DNA of 50,598 nucleotides from Gammaproteobacteria bacterium. GTDB lineage: Bacteria > Pseudomonadota > Gammaproteobacteria > Eutrophobiales > Eutrophobiaceae. Position numbers and translations under genes: made by a program. The notes under the pieces were generated by a model. It was not told the origin of the DNA. It ran no database searches and was given only the letters and a program-made list of their open reading frames with translations. Position 1 is the first letter of the stretch. Each line of letters begins with the position of its first letter. Of this stretch, positions 18,082 through 27,050 are shown one piece after another. The stretch covers positions 1 to 50,598 of the forward strand of contig JACPSH010000022.1 in the NCBI GenBank assembly GCA_016193395.1. Reading direction: 5' to 3'.

Positions 18082-18530
18082 TGTAGCAAACTGACCCTCC
18101 CGGTAATCCAGTTGACGTCAATCAGGTAATGGATGGCCCGATAACGAAGGTGTATCTGTCCGCCCGTGGAACTGCCGTCCGGGAAAAACCTGATCTTTCC
18201 TGACTGGTCTGATTGAATTTCAGTAGTGGCGGTTGTCAGCACGAGCGATGCGCCGTTCGGAACATTGAGCCGTTGCGACCTTGCATCCACGGAATAGGCG
18301 CGGCTTGACAAGTCAATCGCAAGGGTCGCCTCTCGCTGCGAAGTAATAGCCAGGCTTCTTGCTTCACGGGCGGCTCCGACGAGGGCACGGACTGCCGCTT
18401 CCATTCGGAATCTTTCCATTGCTTTTGAAAATGAGGGGGGAACGACTGCGATGACGAGTACGAGCAGGCCGAGGACGACCAGCAATTCCAACAGCGAAAA
18501 CCCTAGAATCTTTTGATGGGAGGGAAGCAA
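18078..18530 (-). CDS. gspH: Type II secretion minor pseudopilin GspH
   Basis: This pseudopilin has the cleavage context KILG then FSLLELLVVLGLLVLVIAVV, and a C-terminal beta domain in which RMEAAVRALVGAAREARSLA is the typical GspH/FimT helix. The open frame extends to a TTG at 18584 that overlaps gspG. I prefer the TTG at 18530, which follows an AGGGG and gives a 9-residue leader before the processed Gly, the usual leader length. Without an ATG the start is uncertain. GspH sits in the pseudopilus shaft near the tip. Confidence 0.85.
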   Translation of the reverse strand: MLPSHQKILGFSLLELLVVLGLLVLVIAVVPPSFSKAMERFRMEAAVRALVGAAREARSLAITSQREATLAIDLSSRAYSVDARSQRLNVPNGASLVLTTATTEIQSDQSGKIRFFPDGSSTGGQIHLRYRAIHYLIDVNWITGRVSLLQ

Positions 18531-18574
18531 TGGTTTGCACCCCTGAACCGCAATTGCTCTATTCGGGCGCCAGA

Positions 18575-19006
18575 TTAATCCCAACTGACGGCATCTTTGT
18601 CTTCACTTTCTCCACCCGGCGCCTGGTCAGCGCCAAGCGAATAGAGGTCGTAATAACCATGCTGGCCCGGCTCTACATAATAGTATGGCTTGCCCCACGG
18701 ATCGTCAGGAATCGTAGCCTTCTTCAGGTATGGACCGTTCCAATTCTGCAGTCCGGTTGGGGCGGCAACCAGGGCTTGCAGCCCCTCCGAACTTGTGGGG
18801 TATCTGCCGTTTTCCAGATTGAAAAGGTCCAATGCGGTCCCGAGTTCCTCGATCTGGAGTTCCGCCGTATCGGAGCGGGCCTTGCTGACGCGTTTCAACA
18901 CTTGTGGTGCGGCGATGCCGACAATCAGGCCAAGAATGAGCATCACGCCAAGCAGCTCAACCAACGAGAAACCGGAATTGCGACTACGACGGCGATTGAA
19001 ATTCAT
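18575..19006 (-). CDS. gspG: Type II secretion major pseudopilin GspG
   Basis: GspG is the main subunit of the pseudopilus. The 143-residue protein begins MNFNRRRSRNSG then FSLVELLGVMLILGLIVGIA, with family hallmarks LGTALDLFNLENGRYPTSSEGLQ reduced here to key blocks ALDLFNLENGRYPT and GLQAL, and DPWGKPYYYV. The C-terminal loop (YSLGADQAPGGESEDKD, then AVSWD) has the Asp-rich pattern that binds calcium in characterised GspG. It is the first gene of the operon as transcribed, 81 bases after eda, a gap large enough for its own promoter. Confidence 0.96.
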   Translation of the reverse strand: MNFNRRRSRNSGFSLVELLGVMLILGLIVGIAAPQVLKRVSKARSDTAELQIEELGTALDLFNLENGRYPTSSEGLQALVAAPTGLQNWNGPYLKKATIPDDPWGKPYYYVEPGQHGYYDLYSLGADQAPGGESEDKDAVSWD

Positions 19007-19087
19007 CAGGAAATTTTAGCAGCAGGCCGTGCGCGTGTCAGAAATCCCGGCCGACGGTCCGAAACTCGACCCCGGGTCGTGCTTGTT

Positions 19088-19771
19088 CTACGAGCGGTTC
19101 GCGCGGGTGCTGGAGCGGATCGCGGAATTGTAGGAGCGCGCCTGTTCCACCGCCCGCGTGGCGATGTCCCTGACATCGTCGAATCGCCCCGCCTTGATCA
19201 ACTTGTCCGGCACCATCCAGCTCCCGCCGACGGCGACCACGTTGGGCAATGCCAGATATTCCGCGAGGTTTTCCGGATTGACGCCGCCGGTGGGACAGAA
19301 GACCAGGTCGGCGAGCGGCGCCGCGAAGGCCTTGAGCGCCGCCGCGCCGCCCGAGGTTCCCGCTGGGAAGAACTTGAGGAAGCGGAAACCGGCGTTCCTG
19401 GCTGCCATCGCCTCCGTCACCGTGGCGACGCCGGGAATGAGCAGCACTTTCGCCGAGGCACCCGCCGCGAGCAACTCGGACGGCGCGCCCGGACTGACGA
19501 TGAAGCGGCCACCGGCGTCGATGATCGCATCGATATCGGCGGGCGTGAGGGCCGTGCCGCCGCCGACACACGTGTCCGGTGCGGCTTCCGTCATGATCCG
19601 GATGACTTCGAGAGCGCAGTCGGTGCGGAGCGTGACCTCGAGCAGGGTCATGCCGGCGCTCGCCAGTGCCTGCGCCAGCGGCGCGGCGTGCGCGGGATCG
19701 CGAACCGTCAGCACCGGGATGACCGGGCACCGCTCCAGGGCGGGTGCCAGTGATTTCCAGTCCGTGCTCAT
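19088..19771 (-). CDS. eda: KDPG aldolase (2-dehydro-3-deoxy-6-phosphogluconate aldolase)
   Basis: Eda cleaves KDPG to pyruvate and glyceraldehyde-3-phosphate, the last step of the Entner-Doudoroff pathway. In this 227-residue protein Glu45 ([11 protein letters not shown]) and the Schiff-base Lys133 ([14 protein letters not shown]) match the catalytic residues of the E. coli enzyme in order and spacing. [16 protein letters not shown] and [14 protein letters not shown] complete the barrel signature. I start it at 19771 (MSTDWKSL), where ATGA overlaps the edd stop; the frame continues upstream only as a shadow inside edd. It is coupled to edd and precedes gspG on the same strand. Confidence 0.96.
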   Translation of the reverse strand: MSTDWKSLAPALERCPVIPVLTVRDPAHAAPLAQALASAGMTLLEVTLRTDCALEVIRIMTEAAPDTCVGGGTALTPADIDAIIDAGGRFIVSPGAPSELLAAGASAKVLLIPGVATVTEAMAARNAGFRFLKFFPAGTSGGAAALKAFAAPLADLVFCPTGGVNPENLAEYLALPNVVAVGGSWMVPDKLIKAGRFDDVRDIATRAVEQARSYNSAIRSSTRANRS

Positions 19772-21612
19772 CGCTGCATTCCGCCGGCGGGCGTCGAATC
19801 CGCCCACTTGATCACCGTCGCGCCCTGCTCCGCGGAACAGACGCTGTCCCGGAAATTCTGGAACAGTTCGCGTCCGGTGCCGAAATAGTTGGAAGCGAGA
19901 TCCGTCTCGGCGCATTCCCTCGTCGCGAATTCTCCGTCGGGTAACTTTGCCTCCAAAGTGCCTGCCCCGGCATCGAGGCGGATGACGTCGCCGTCGCGCA
20001 GCCGGGCAATCGGTCCCCGCATCGCGGCCTCGGGCGTCAGGTGGATCGCCGCCGGCACGCGACCGGACGCACCGGACATGCGGCCATCCGTCACCATCGC
20101 AACGCGGTGGCCACGGCCCTGCAATACGCTCAACGGCGTCGTCAGGCGGTGCAGTTCCGGCATGCCATTCGCTCTCGGCCCCTGGAAACGGATCACCGCC
20201 ACGAAGTCCCGATCCAGCTCCCCGCGTTTGAAAGCGGATTCGAGCTCGAGCTGGTCATGGAAGATCCGGCACGGCGCCTCGATGACGCGGAGCTCCCGCG
20301 CCACCGCGGAGACTTTGATGACGCTGCGCCCGAGATTACCCCTCAGCACCTTGAGCCCGCCCTCCTGATCGAAGGCCTGGTCGATGGCGCGCAGCACCTC
20401 CGTATTTTTCGACTCGCGGCCGACCGGACGCCAGGCCAGGTCTCCGTTTTCCAGGTACGGCTCGTTCTCGTAGGCCGCAAGACCGTTGCCCGCCACGGTT
20501 GCAATGTCTCCGTGCAACAGACCGGCATCGATCAATTCGCGGATCAGGAACGCCATGCCTCCGGCGGCCTGAAAGTGGTTCACGTCCAGATAACCGTTGG
20601 GATAGATGCGTGTCAAAAGCGGCACGGCCGTCGAAAGCCGGTCGAAGTCATCCCAGTTGATCTGTATGCCGGCGCCGCGGGCCATCGCGACCAGGTGCAG
20701 GGTGTGATTGGTGGATCCCCCCGTCGCCAGGAGCCCGACCATGGCGTTCACGATGGCCTTCTCGTCCACAATTTTTGCGAGTGGCGTGTAGTCGTTGCCG
20801 AGGGCGGTCATCTGCGCGACGCGGCGGGCCGCCGCGCGGGTCAACGCCGTACGCAAGGGCGTGTTGGGATTGACGAAGGCCGCGCCAGGCAGCATCAGTC
20901 CCATCACTTCCATCATCATCTGGTTGCTGTTCGCCGTGCCGTAGAAAGTACAGGTGCCGACGGAGTGATAGGACTTTGCCTCCGCCTCCAGCAGCTCGTC
21001 CTTTTCGGCCTCGCCGGCGGCGTAACGCTTGCGCACCTCGGCTTTTTCGGGGTTCGACAGGCCGCTCGGCATCGGACCGCCCGGCACGAAGATCACCGGC
21101 AGATGCCCGAAAGGCAGCGCGCCAATGAGCAGGCCTGGAACAATCTTGTCGCACACACCGAGGCAGAGAGCGGCGTCGAACATGTTGTGGCTGAGCGAAA
21201 CGGCGGTCGCCATGGCGATGACGTCGCGACTGAACAGCGACAGCTCCATGCCCGGCTGGCCCTGCGTAACCCCGTCGCACATCGCCGGCACGCCGCCCGC
21301 GACCTGCGCCGTCGCGCCGACTTCGCGCGCCGCGAGCTTGATCAGGACGGGATAGTTGCCGAGCGGTTGATGGGCCGAAAGCATGTCGTTGTACGCGGTC
21401 ACGATGCCGATGTTGGGCGCCGCGCCGCTCCTGAGCTGAACCTTGTCCTGCTGTTCCGCGGAGGCGAAACCGTGCGCCAGGTTGCCGCAGGATATGCGGC
21501 TGCGCGCGGCGACGGACTGCCGTGCAGCGTTCATGCGGTCCATGTAGGCCGCGCGGGTTTCCCGACTTCGCTGGATAATTTCCCGTGTTACTTGCTCGAC
21601 TATCGGTTTCAT
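19768..21612 (-). CDS. edd: 6-Phosphogluconate dehydratase
   Basis: Edd is an iron-sulfur dehydratase converting 6-phosphogluconate to KDPG. The 614-residue protein has the IlvD/Edd signatures: [19 protein letters not shown], the first cluster cysteine in [19 protein letters not shown], the second in [16 protein letters not shown] and the third in [20 protein letters not shown], plus GGSTNHTLH and [15 protein letters not shown] near the C-terminus. The length and the phosphogluconate-type N-terminus separate it from IlvD. It lies 21 bases after pgl and overlaps eda by 4 bases. Confidence 0.97.
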   Translation of the reverse strand: MKPIVEQVTREIIQRSRETRAAYMDRMNAARQSVAARSRISCGNLAHGFASAEQQDKVQLRSGAAPNIGIVTAYNDMLSAHQPLGNYPVLIKLAAREVGATAQVAGGVPAMCDGVTQGQPGMELSLFSRDVIAMATAVSLSHNMFDAALCLGVCDKIVPGLLIGALPFGHLPVIFVPGGPMPSGLSNPEKAEVRKRYAAGEAEKDELLEAEAKSYHSVGTCTFYGTANSNQMMMEVMGLMLPGAAFVNPNTPLRTALTRAAARRVAQMTALGNDYTPLAKIVDEKAIVNAMVGLLATGGSTNHTLHLVAMARGAGIQINWDDFDRLSTAVPLLTRIYPNGYLDVNHFQAAGGMAFLIRELIDAGLLHGDIATVAGNGLAAYENEPYLENGDLAWRPVGRESKNTEVLRAIDQAFDQEGGLKVLRGNLGRSVIKVSAVARELRVIEAPCRIFHDQLELESAFKRGELDRDFVAVIRFQGPRANGMPELHRLTTPLSVLQGRGHRVAMVTDGRMSGASGRVPAAIHLTPEAAMRGPIARLRDGDVIRLDAGAGTLEAKLPDGEFATRECAETDLASNYFGTGRELFQNFRDSVCSAEQGATVIKWADSTPAGGMQR

Positions 21613-21633
21613 TTTGACCTGCCTCGGGAGTGA

Positions 21634-22344
21634 TTAAGGGGCCCAATTAACGGTGACGGGCACCCTGGACTGCCGCAATACCGCCCGCACCGGCATCTCC
21701 CGCTCGGAGGTTCCGCTGCGCGCCCGTTCAAAAGCCGCGCGTTTGTCCGCGCCCGTAATGAGGAGATGGATGTGCCGCGTGCGCATCATCGCCGGAAGCG
21801 TCAGCGTCATGCGCGGGTGCGGCCCCGCCACTTCAGCCGAGACGGGTCGCACGGCCTTGCAACAACGATCGTACGCCGGATTGAGCGCGTCCTTGAGCGC
21901 CTCGGCTTCGGGGAAGAGAGACGCAACGTGCCCGTCGCGGCCCATGCCGAGCAGGCACAATGATGAATCCCATGGCATCGCGGAGAGCTGCTCGTGGCAT
22001 GGCGCTTCCCCTGCCTCCGGCGTGTCGCGTTCCAGGTAGATCGGCAGGAAGTGTGCGGCGCCCGCCGGGCCCTGGAGCAGGTTTTCCCTCACCATCTTCT
22101 CGTTGCTGGCGTCGTGCTGCGGCGAAACCCAACGCTCATCACTGAGTGTCACCCAGATCCGGGCCCAGTCGAGATCGGCGTCGGCGATTCGCCGCAGCAG
22201 CGGCGGCGCGGTGGTGCCGCCGGCGGCAATCAGGCCGGCACGGGGCGCATCCGCGAGCAATCGCCCGAGCCCGGCGCACATCTCCGTGGCCAGCGCCCCG
22301 ATCAATTCCTCCCGGCCCTGGTATTCACGCCATTGATAGGACAT
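21634..22344 (-). CDS. pgl: 6-Phosphogluconolactonase
   Basis: Pgl hydrolyses 6-phosphoglucono-lactone to 6-phosphogluconate. The 236-residue protein belongs to the NagB-fold SOL/DevB-type lactonases: ALATEMCAGLGRLLADAP, LIAAGGTTAPPLLRRI, WARIWVTLSDERWVSPQHDASN, LLGMGRDGHVASLFPEAEAL and HIHLLITGADKRAAFERA. It starts 18 bases after the zwf stop and ends 21 bases before edd, completing an operon in pathway order. Confidence 0.95.
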   Translation of the reverse strand: MSYQWREYQGREELIGALATEMCAGLGRLLADAPRAGLIAAGGTTAPPLLRRIADADLDWARIWVTLSDERWVSPQHDASNEKMVRENLLQGPAGAAHFLPIYLERDTPEAGEAPCHEQLSAMPWDSSLCLLGMGRDGHVASLFPEAEALKDALNPAYDRCCKAVRPVSAEVAGPHPRMTLTLPAMMRTRHIHLLITGADKRAAFERARSGTSEREMPVRAVLRQSRVPVTVNWAP

Positions 22345-22362
22345 TGCCGGGCTCCGTTCAAA

Positions 22363-23868
22363 TCATGCTTCGTGCCAGGTATGCCCGAAGCGCTCCGTCA
22401 AGGCAAAGGCAGACGACGGTCCCCAGCTTCCCGCGCTGTAGGACTGCGGCGTCATGCCCGCGGCTTCCCATCCCGCGATGATGCGGTCGACCCAGGCCCA
22501 CGCCGCCTCCCCTTCGTCGCGCCGCACGAACAACGTCCGGTTGGCATGGAGTGCATCCAGGATCAGGCGTTCGTAGGCGATGCCGCGGCGGTAATTCTGA
22601 AAGGCGGTCGCGCGGCTCAGGTTGAGCGGCAGGGCCTGAAGGCGCGTTCCTTCCGATGTCAGTCCCGGCACCTTGTTCATGATCCAGAGGGTGATCTCCT
22701 CTTCCGGCTGCAAGCGGATGATCAGCTTGTTGGCGGCGAGCCCGGATCCGGGCGGCGTCGGAAATATCGAGTGGGGCACGTCGCGGAACTGGATGAAGAT
22801 CTCCGTGTAGCGCTTCGGCATGCGCTTGCCGGTGCGGAGATAGAAAGGCACTCCGCGCCACCGCCAATTGTCGATCTCGGCACGCAGGGCCACGAACGAT
22901 TCGCAATTGCTCGCTTTCCCTCCCGACTCTTCGCAGTAGCCCACCACCGGCTTGCCGTCGATCGCCCCGGCGGCATACTGGCCGCGGACGCTCTTCTGCC
23001 GGACCTCGGCGGCGTTGATGGGACGGAGCGCGCGCAGGACTTTCACCTTCTCGTCGCGGACCGCGTGCGACTCCAGCTCGATCGGCGGCTCCATGGCGAC
23101 GAGGCAAAGCAGTTGCAGCATGTGGTTCTGCACCATGTCCCGGAGCGCGCCGCTTTCGTCGTAGTAAGACCAGCGCCCCTCGACGCCGACGGTCTCGGCA
23201 ATCGTGATTTGCACATGGTCGATGCCGTTGCGATTCCAGAGCGGCTCCAGCAATGAATTGGCGAAGCGCAGGGCGAGCAGATTCTGGACGGTCTCTTTCC
23301 CGAGATAATGGTCCACGCGGAAGATGGCGTCCTCCTCGAGAGCGGTCGCCACCGAGCGGTTGATCTCCCGCGAGGTATGAATGTCGTAGCCGATCGGTTT
23401 CTCCAGGACTACGCGGCTGTGCGGGCCGATCAGCCCGGCGGTCTTCAAATGATGGCAGACGGCGCCGTAGAGTCTGGGCGAGATCGCCAGGTAATAAAGC
23501 GTGGCGTCATTGCCCCCTGCCCCGGAACGTTCCGCCAGGGCGGAGTAGTCGTCGATCCGTTCGAGCTCGATGTGAACGGTGGAGACGCGCGACGCAAACC
23601 GCTGCCACACGTCGCCGTCGATCCCCTTGACGTGGGGATTGGAACCAATGGTCTCGCGGAGCGATTCGCAGAACACCCCCGTCTCCGGTATGGCGCGCGC
23701 GGCCGCCACGATGCTCAGCCCCGCGGGCAGGTGCCGATCCCGGTCCAGCAGGTAAAGCGAGGGGAACAGCATCCGGATCGACAGATCGCCGCTGCCGCCG
23801 AACAGCACGATTCGGGACGAAACTCTGGCCTCGTCGCTCAATGGACACTCACGGGGCAAATGAAGCAT
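22363..23868 (-). CDS. zwf: Glucose-6-phosphate 1-dehydrogenase
   Basis: Zwf oxidises glucose-6-phosphate with NAD(P)+ and opens the Entner-Doudoroff branch. The 501-residue protein has the nucleotide-binding loop FGGSGDLS (about 23-30), EKPIGYDIHTSREIN and the active-site motif RVDHYLGKETVQNLLALRF (RVDHYLGKE at 184-192), with NHMLQLLCLVAMEPP and YLRTGKRMPKR further on. After GDL the sequence reads SIRMLFPSLY rather than the more common KRKLxPALY, a variant I recall from other Entner-Doudoroff bacteria. It heads the zwf-pgl-edd-eda operon and is divergent from serC. Confidence 0.96.
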   Translation of the reverse strand: MLHLPRECPLSDEARVSSRIVLFGGSGDLSIRMLFPSLYLLDRDRHLPAGLSIVAAARAIPETGVFCESLRETIGSNPHVKGIDGDVWQRFASRVSTVHIELERIDDYSALAERSGAGGNDATLYYLAISPRLYGAVCHHLKTAGLIGPHSRVVLEKPIGYDIHTSREINRSVATALEEDAIFRVDHYLGKETVQNLLALRFANSLLEPLWNRNGIDHVQITIAETVGVEGRWSYYDESGALRDMVQNHMLQLLCLVAMEPPIELESHAVRDEKVKVLRALRPINAAEVRQKSVRGQYAAGAIDGKPVVGYCEESGGKASNCESFVALRAEIDNWRWRGVPFYLRTGKRMPKRYTEIFIQFRDVPHSIFPTPPGSGLAANKLIIRLQPEEEITLWIMNKVPGLTSEGTRLQALPLNLSRATAFQNYRRGIAYERLILDALHANRTLFVRRDEGEAAWAWVDRIIAGWEAAGMTPQSYSAGSWGPSSAFALTERFGHTWHEA

Positions 23869-23954
23869 AGATTCTGCATCCTTTTCCCTAAGGTTCCAAT
23901 GGAGGCGAATAGCCTATACTCGTGTGCCTGGACCACAGGGGGAGGAAATCAGTC
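23869..23954. promoter_or_regulatory. Divergent zwf/serC promoter region
   Basis: These 86 bases separate the zwf ATG (minus) from the serC ATG (plus). A TATACT at 23915-23920 is a good -10 for serC, but no close match to TTGACA sits at the proper distance. A clear GGAGGA at 23941-23946 provides the serC ribosome-binding site, 8 bases before the ATG. No operator is evident. Confidence 0.45.
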
Positions 23955-25037
23955 ATGACCCGTGCATACAACTTCTGCGCGGGACCGGCGACCATGCCGG
24001 AACCGGTGTTGAGCCGAGCGCAGGATGAACTGCTCAACTGGGGCCGGAGCGGCGCTTCGGTCATGGAATTGAGCCATCGCAGTCCCGAGTTTCAGCAGAT
24101 CGCCCGCAACGCGGAGCAGGGGCTCCGCGACCTGATCCACATCCCGGGCAACTATTCAGTGCTGTTCCTGCAGGGTGGCGCCAGCACTCAGTTCGCCGCC
24201 ATCCCCATGAACCTGCTCCGGGGCAAGCGTACGGCGGACTACGTGCGCACCGGGATCTGGTCGGACAAAGCGGCCGAGCAGGCCGCGAGGTATTGCGAGG
24301 TGCGTATCGCCGCGGATACCCGGGCGACCGGCTACACCTCCGTTCCCGAATTCTCGACCTGGGATCTCGACCCGGAGGCCGCCTACGTTCACTACACGCC
24401 GAACGAGACCGTGAACGGCGTTGAATTCGACTGGATCCCGGAGACCGGCGATGTCCCGCTGATCGCGGACATGTCCTCCACCCTCCTCTCACGCCCCATC
24501 GACGTCTCGCGCTTCGGCCTGATCTACGCCGGCGCCCAGAAAAACATCGGACCGTCCGGCATCACCGTCGTCATTGTGCGCAAGGACCTGCTCGGCGGCG
24601 CGATCCCGGAGACGCCGATCCCGTTCGACTACCAGGTGCAGAACCGCGATGCCTCGCTCTACAACACGCCGCCGACGTTTGCCTGGTACCTGACCGGACT
24701 GGTCTTCGACTGGCTGAAGGGCCAGGGTGGCCCCGAAGCGATGGCGGTCGTCAACGAGCGCAAGGCGCGGAAGGTCTACGAGGTGATCGACGCGGGGGAT
24801 TTCTACAGCAACCGCGTGGAGCGGAACTGCCGCTCGTGGATGAACATCCCGTTCCAGATGTCCGACACATCGCTCGATTCCGTGTTCCTCTCCGAGGCCG
24901 AACAGAACGGCCTGCTGAACTTGAACGGCTTTCGCGCGGTCGGCGGCATGCGCGCCAGCCTCTACAACGCCGTGCCGGAATCCGGCGTGGACGCGCTGGT
25001 CGCATTCATGAAGGACTTCGAGAAACGTCACGGATAG
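23955..25037 (+). CDS. serC: Phosphoserine aminotransferase
   Basis: SerC transaminates 3-phosphohydroxypyruvate to phosphoserine and also serves pyridoxal phosphate synthesis. The 360-residue protein has the class V aminotransferase pattern: YNFCAGPATMPEPVL at the start, MELSHRSPEFQ, VLFLQGGASTQFAAIPMNLL, and the PLP lysine K196 in IYAGAQKNIGPSGITVV, ending GGMRASLYNAVPESGVDAL. The ATG at 23955 is fixed by the GGAGGA upstream; the frame opens earlier at 23922 without support. It stands alone, without pheA, aroA or serA neighbours, divergent from zwf. Confidence 0.97.
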   Translation: MTRAYNFCAGPATMPEPVLSRAQDELLNWGRSGASVMELSHRSPEFQQIARNAEQGLRDLIHIPGNYSVLFLQGGASTQFAAIPMNLLRGKRTADYVRTGIWSDKAAEQAARYCEVRIAADTRATGYTSVPEFSTWDLDPEAAYVHYTPNETVNGVEFDWIPETGDVPLIADMSSTLLSRPIDVSRFGLIYAGAQKNIGPSGITVVIVRKDLLGGAIPETPIPFDYQVQNRDASLYNTPPTFAWYLTGLVFDWLKGQGGPEAMAVVNERKARKVYEVIDAGDFYSNRVERNCRSWMNIPFQMSDTSLDSVFLSEAEQNGLLNLNGFRAVGGMRASLYNAVPESGVDALVAFMKDFEKRHG

Positions 25038-25093
25038 CCCTTGAGGAGCGAGGACGATCGGCCGCGGCGTCCGGGCGCGGCGTGTCGCGAAGC

Positions 25094-26119
25094 TCAGGGG
25101 CCGGACGCGCGCGTCAGCCTGCGGCCAGCGTGTAGACACCAGATGCCGAACAGGACGATCCCCAGCGACCCGAGCGCGCCCGCCGCCGCCAGGACATGGC
25201 CATATGCGCTCAGGATCAGCTCCATCCTGCCTTCCGGGGCGGCAAAGACGAATCCTGACCAGCCGCCCGTCCCCGCGGCGCCCCAGTAGGTGATCCCGTA
25301 GGGCTGGCCGTCGCGAAACTCGCGGCGGAAGGTGCCCGTCCGTTCCGGGGCATGGAAGAAGTCCGGAAGGCGGGGGGCGTCCGTGCCGGTTCCGGCGTTG
25401 AGGACGTCCATGGGAATGCCGCCCGATCCCTGTTCTACCTTGACCTCATCTTCGTTCCAGCGGTAATGCAGGATCGAAACGCCGCTCCGGAAGACGGTCA
25501 GCTCCGAGCCCCATGGTCCGAAATTTCGCGGGGCCCGGCTGGCCAGTTCCCCATACGTCACCAGGATGCCGGCGAAAAGCCGGCCCCGCTCCAGTCCCAG
25601 TAGTGCCTCGATCTCGCGTACATCGCGCGACGCGAAGCGCCGGAACACACGGTCGCCGATTTTCTCCAGGCTCGTCAGGCGCGTGTCCATCCCCAACGCG
25701 AAGATCGTCTCGGCGAGCGCCCGCAGCGGTGAATCCTGCCGGGGAAGGACCAGTGCAAGACTGCCGTCGGGCTCCCGGAGCGCGATGACCAGATTGTCCT
25801 TTGCGGTGCTGGATTGGAACTCGCCGATGATCTCCGCCGCTTCGCTTGCCCGACGGTTCTCCGCAGCCAGGTACCGCTTCAATTCCTCCCTGGCGGGGAG
25901 ATCGATGGTTTCGAGCACGTGGCGGTACCTGCCGATCGCCGGATTGACCGCCGCCTCGCCCATGACGTATTCAATCCACCGCGGGAGCGCGTACAGAAGG
26001 ATCCCGGAGAGCACCAGGATGCCGATCACCACACAGGCGACCAATGCGCTGAAGATCGTCGCCCCGGGACGGCCCAGCTTCAACCTGCCCTGCATGATCG
26101 GATCCCCGCTGATTGCCAC
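25094..26119 (-). CDS. Unknown protein with two membrane segments and a periplasmic domain
   Basis: I do not recognise this 341-residue protein. It has an N-terminal membrane segment (about 21-47, IFSALVACVVIGILVLSGIL), a predicted extracytoplasmic region of about 250 residues starting with a helical part (ETIDLPAREELKRYLAAENR) and a mixed alpha/beta part, and a second membrane segment near 308-330. The layout resembles sensor or signalling input modules, but no HAMP, kinase or GGDEF part follows. Start may be 26119 or the ATG at 26095. It lies 8 bases downstream of the acyl-CoA ligase remnant on the same strand, suggesting they were once co-transcribed. Confidence 0.65.
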   Translation of the reverse strand: MAISGDPIMQGRLKLGRPGATIFSALVACVVIGILVLSGILLYALPRWIEYVMGEAAVNPAIGRYRHVLETIDLPAREELKRYLAAENRRASEAAEIIGEFQSSTAKDNLVIALREPDGSLALVLPRQDSPLRALAETIFALGMDTRLTSLEKIGDRVFRRFASRDVREIEALLGLERGRLFAGILVTYGELASRAPRNFGPWGSELTVFRSGVSILHYRWNEDEVKVEQGSGGIPMDVLNAGTGTDAPRLPDFFHAPERTGTFRREFRDGQPYGITYWGAAGTGGWSGFVFAAPEGRMELILSAYGHVLAAAGALGSLGIVLFGIWCLHAGRRLTRASGP

Positions 26120-26127
26120 CGGTAGGA

Positions 26128-26421
26128 TTACCCGGGACGGGACGAAAGCTGCTTCAACCGATCGCGGGGAACCTTGCCGCCTGCGCTGAGCGGCAGGTTC
26201 GGCAGGAACACGAACCTGCCCGGTATCCTGTAATCGCTGATGCGAACGCGCAGGAATGCGGCCAGCGTCTCCTCGGTCAGGGTCCCGTTGCCCGGCTTAA
26301 TAAAGGCCCAAGGCACCTCGGAGCCATCCGGCGCCGCGCCCCCGATCACGCCGCACCCGGTGACGCCGGGACAGGCGAGGATGGCATCCTCGATCTCGGC
26401 GGGCGCTGAACACACAACTGC
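26128..26421 (-). pseudogene. C-terminal remnant of an AMP-forming acyl-CoA synthetase/ligase
   Basis: About 95 residues match the small C-terminal domain of ANL-superfamily adenylating enzymes: APAEIEDAILACPGVTGCGV, then SEVPWAFIKPGNGTLTEETL, DYRIPGRFVFLPNLPLSAGG and the near-terminal catalytic Lys region GGKVPRDRLKQL. The whole N-terminal adenylation domain (about 400 residues) is missing. The reading frame continues upstream only through the tRNA-Leu gene, so it cannot be a complete enzyme. The break lies within about 15 bases of the tRNA 3' end, a common site of integration or recombination. The unknown membrane protein follows 8 bases later. Confidence 0.75.
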
Positions 26422-26433
26422 CCGCCCAGGATC

Positions 26434-26518
26434 TGGTGCCGACGGTCGGACTCGAACCGACACGGGTTGCCCCACCACCCCCTCAAGATGGCGTGTCTAC
26501 CAATTCCACCACGTCGGC
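26434..26518 (-). tRNA. tRNA-Leu, anticodon GAG
   Basis: On the minus strand the gene begins GCCGACGTGGTGGAATTGG and ends GACCGTCGGCACCA, with acceptor arms GCCGACG/CGTCGGC pairing fully and CCA encoded. The anticodon stem-loop is CCATC-TTGAGGG-GGTGG, giving GAG. A variable arm (TGGGGCAACCC) and the T-loop GGTTCGAGTCC complete a class II leucine tRNA of 85 bases. It lies 60 bases downstream of secG, as leuU does in E. coli. Confidence 0.95.
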
Positions 26519-26578
26519 ATGATCTGGTCTAAGCTGCTGACTGCTTCTTTCGTCTTTTCACTTTCCACTTTTGACTTT

Positions 26579-27046
26579 TCACTTCTGTTCCGGCACCGCC
26601 GGAATGTCCGACTGCTCCTCCGCCGGAGCAGTCTCGCTGGCTGCGCCTGGTTCCGCAGTCGGCGCCACATCGCCAATCCTTGCCGCTTCATTCGCCACCG
26701 CGGTTTGTGTCGCGGCCGGCTGGGCCGATTCCGTCGCAGGCATTGCCACAGTCTCCGTCGCTGCCGCGGGCGCAACCGTGTCCATCAGGCTCGTCTGGCT
26801 GCGCACGCGTTCAGTCGCGATCCAGGCCAACACTAGACTGTTGGCCAGGAACACCAGCGCCAACGCGGCCGTCGCCCGGCTGAAGAAGTTGCCGGAACCG
26901 CGCGCCCCGAAGATCGTCGCGGAGGCCCCGCTGCCGAAGGCCGCGCCCGCGTCCGCGCCGCGTCCGTGCTGGATCAGGATAAAACCGATCAGAAATACCG
27001 CGACCAGCACCTGAGCAATCAGTAAAACCGTGTGTAACGTCTCCAT
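26579..27046 (-). CDS. secG: Protein-export membrane protein SecG
   Basis: SecG is the auxiliary subunit of the SecYEG translocon. The 155-residue protein has two membrane helices (about 5-25 and 57-78) around the hallmark loop ILIQHGRGADAGAAFGSGAS with ATIFGARGSGNFFSRAT. A cytoplasmic tail of about 70 residues rich in Ala, Glu, Thr and Pro makes it longer than E. coli SecG. It starts 4 bases after tpiA and precedes tRNA-Leu(GAG), a gene order seen in many gammaproteobacteria. Confidence 0.95.
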   Translation of the reverse strand: METLHTVLLIAQVLVAVFLIGFILIQHGRGADAGAAFGSGASATIFGARGSGNFFSRATAALALVFLANSLVLAWIATERVRSQTSLMDTVAPAAATETVAMPATESAQPAATQTAVANEAARIGDVAPTAEPGAASETAPAEEQSDIPAVPEQK

Positions 27047-27050
27047 TGGC

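Noticed and set aside
23750-23868. Possible loss of a substrate-binding lysine in G6P dehydrogenase (GDLSIRM in place of GDLxKRK)
   Set aside because: From memory, Entner-Doudoroff enzymes such as that of Zymomonas also read GDLSQRM here, so this is probably a subfamily feature, not a defect.
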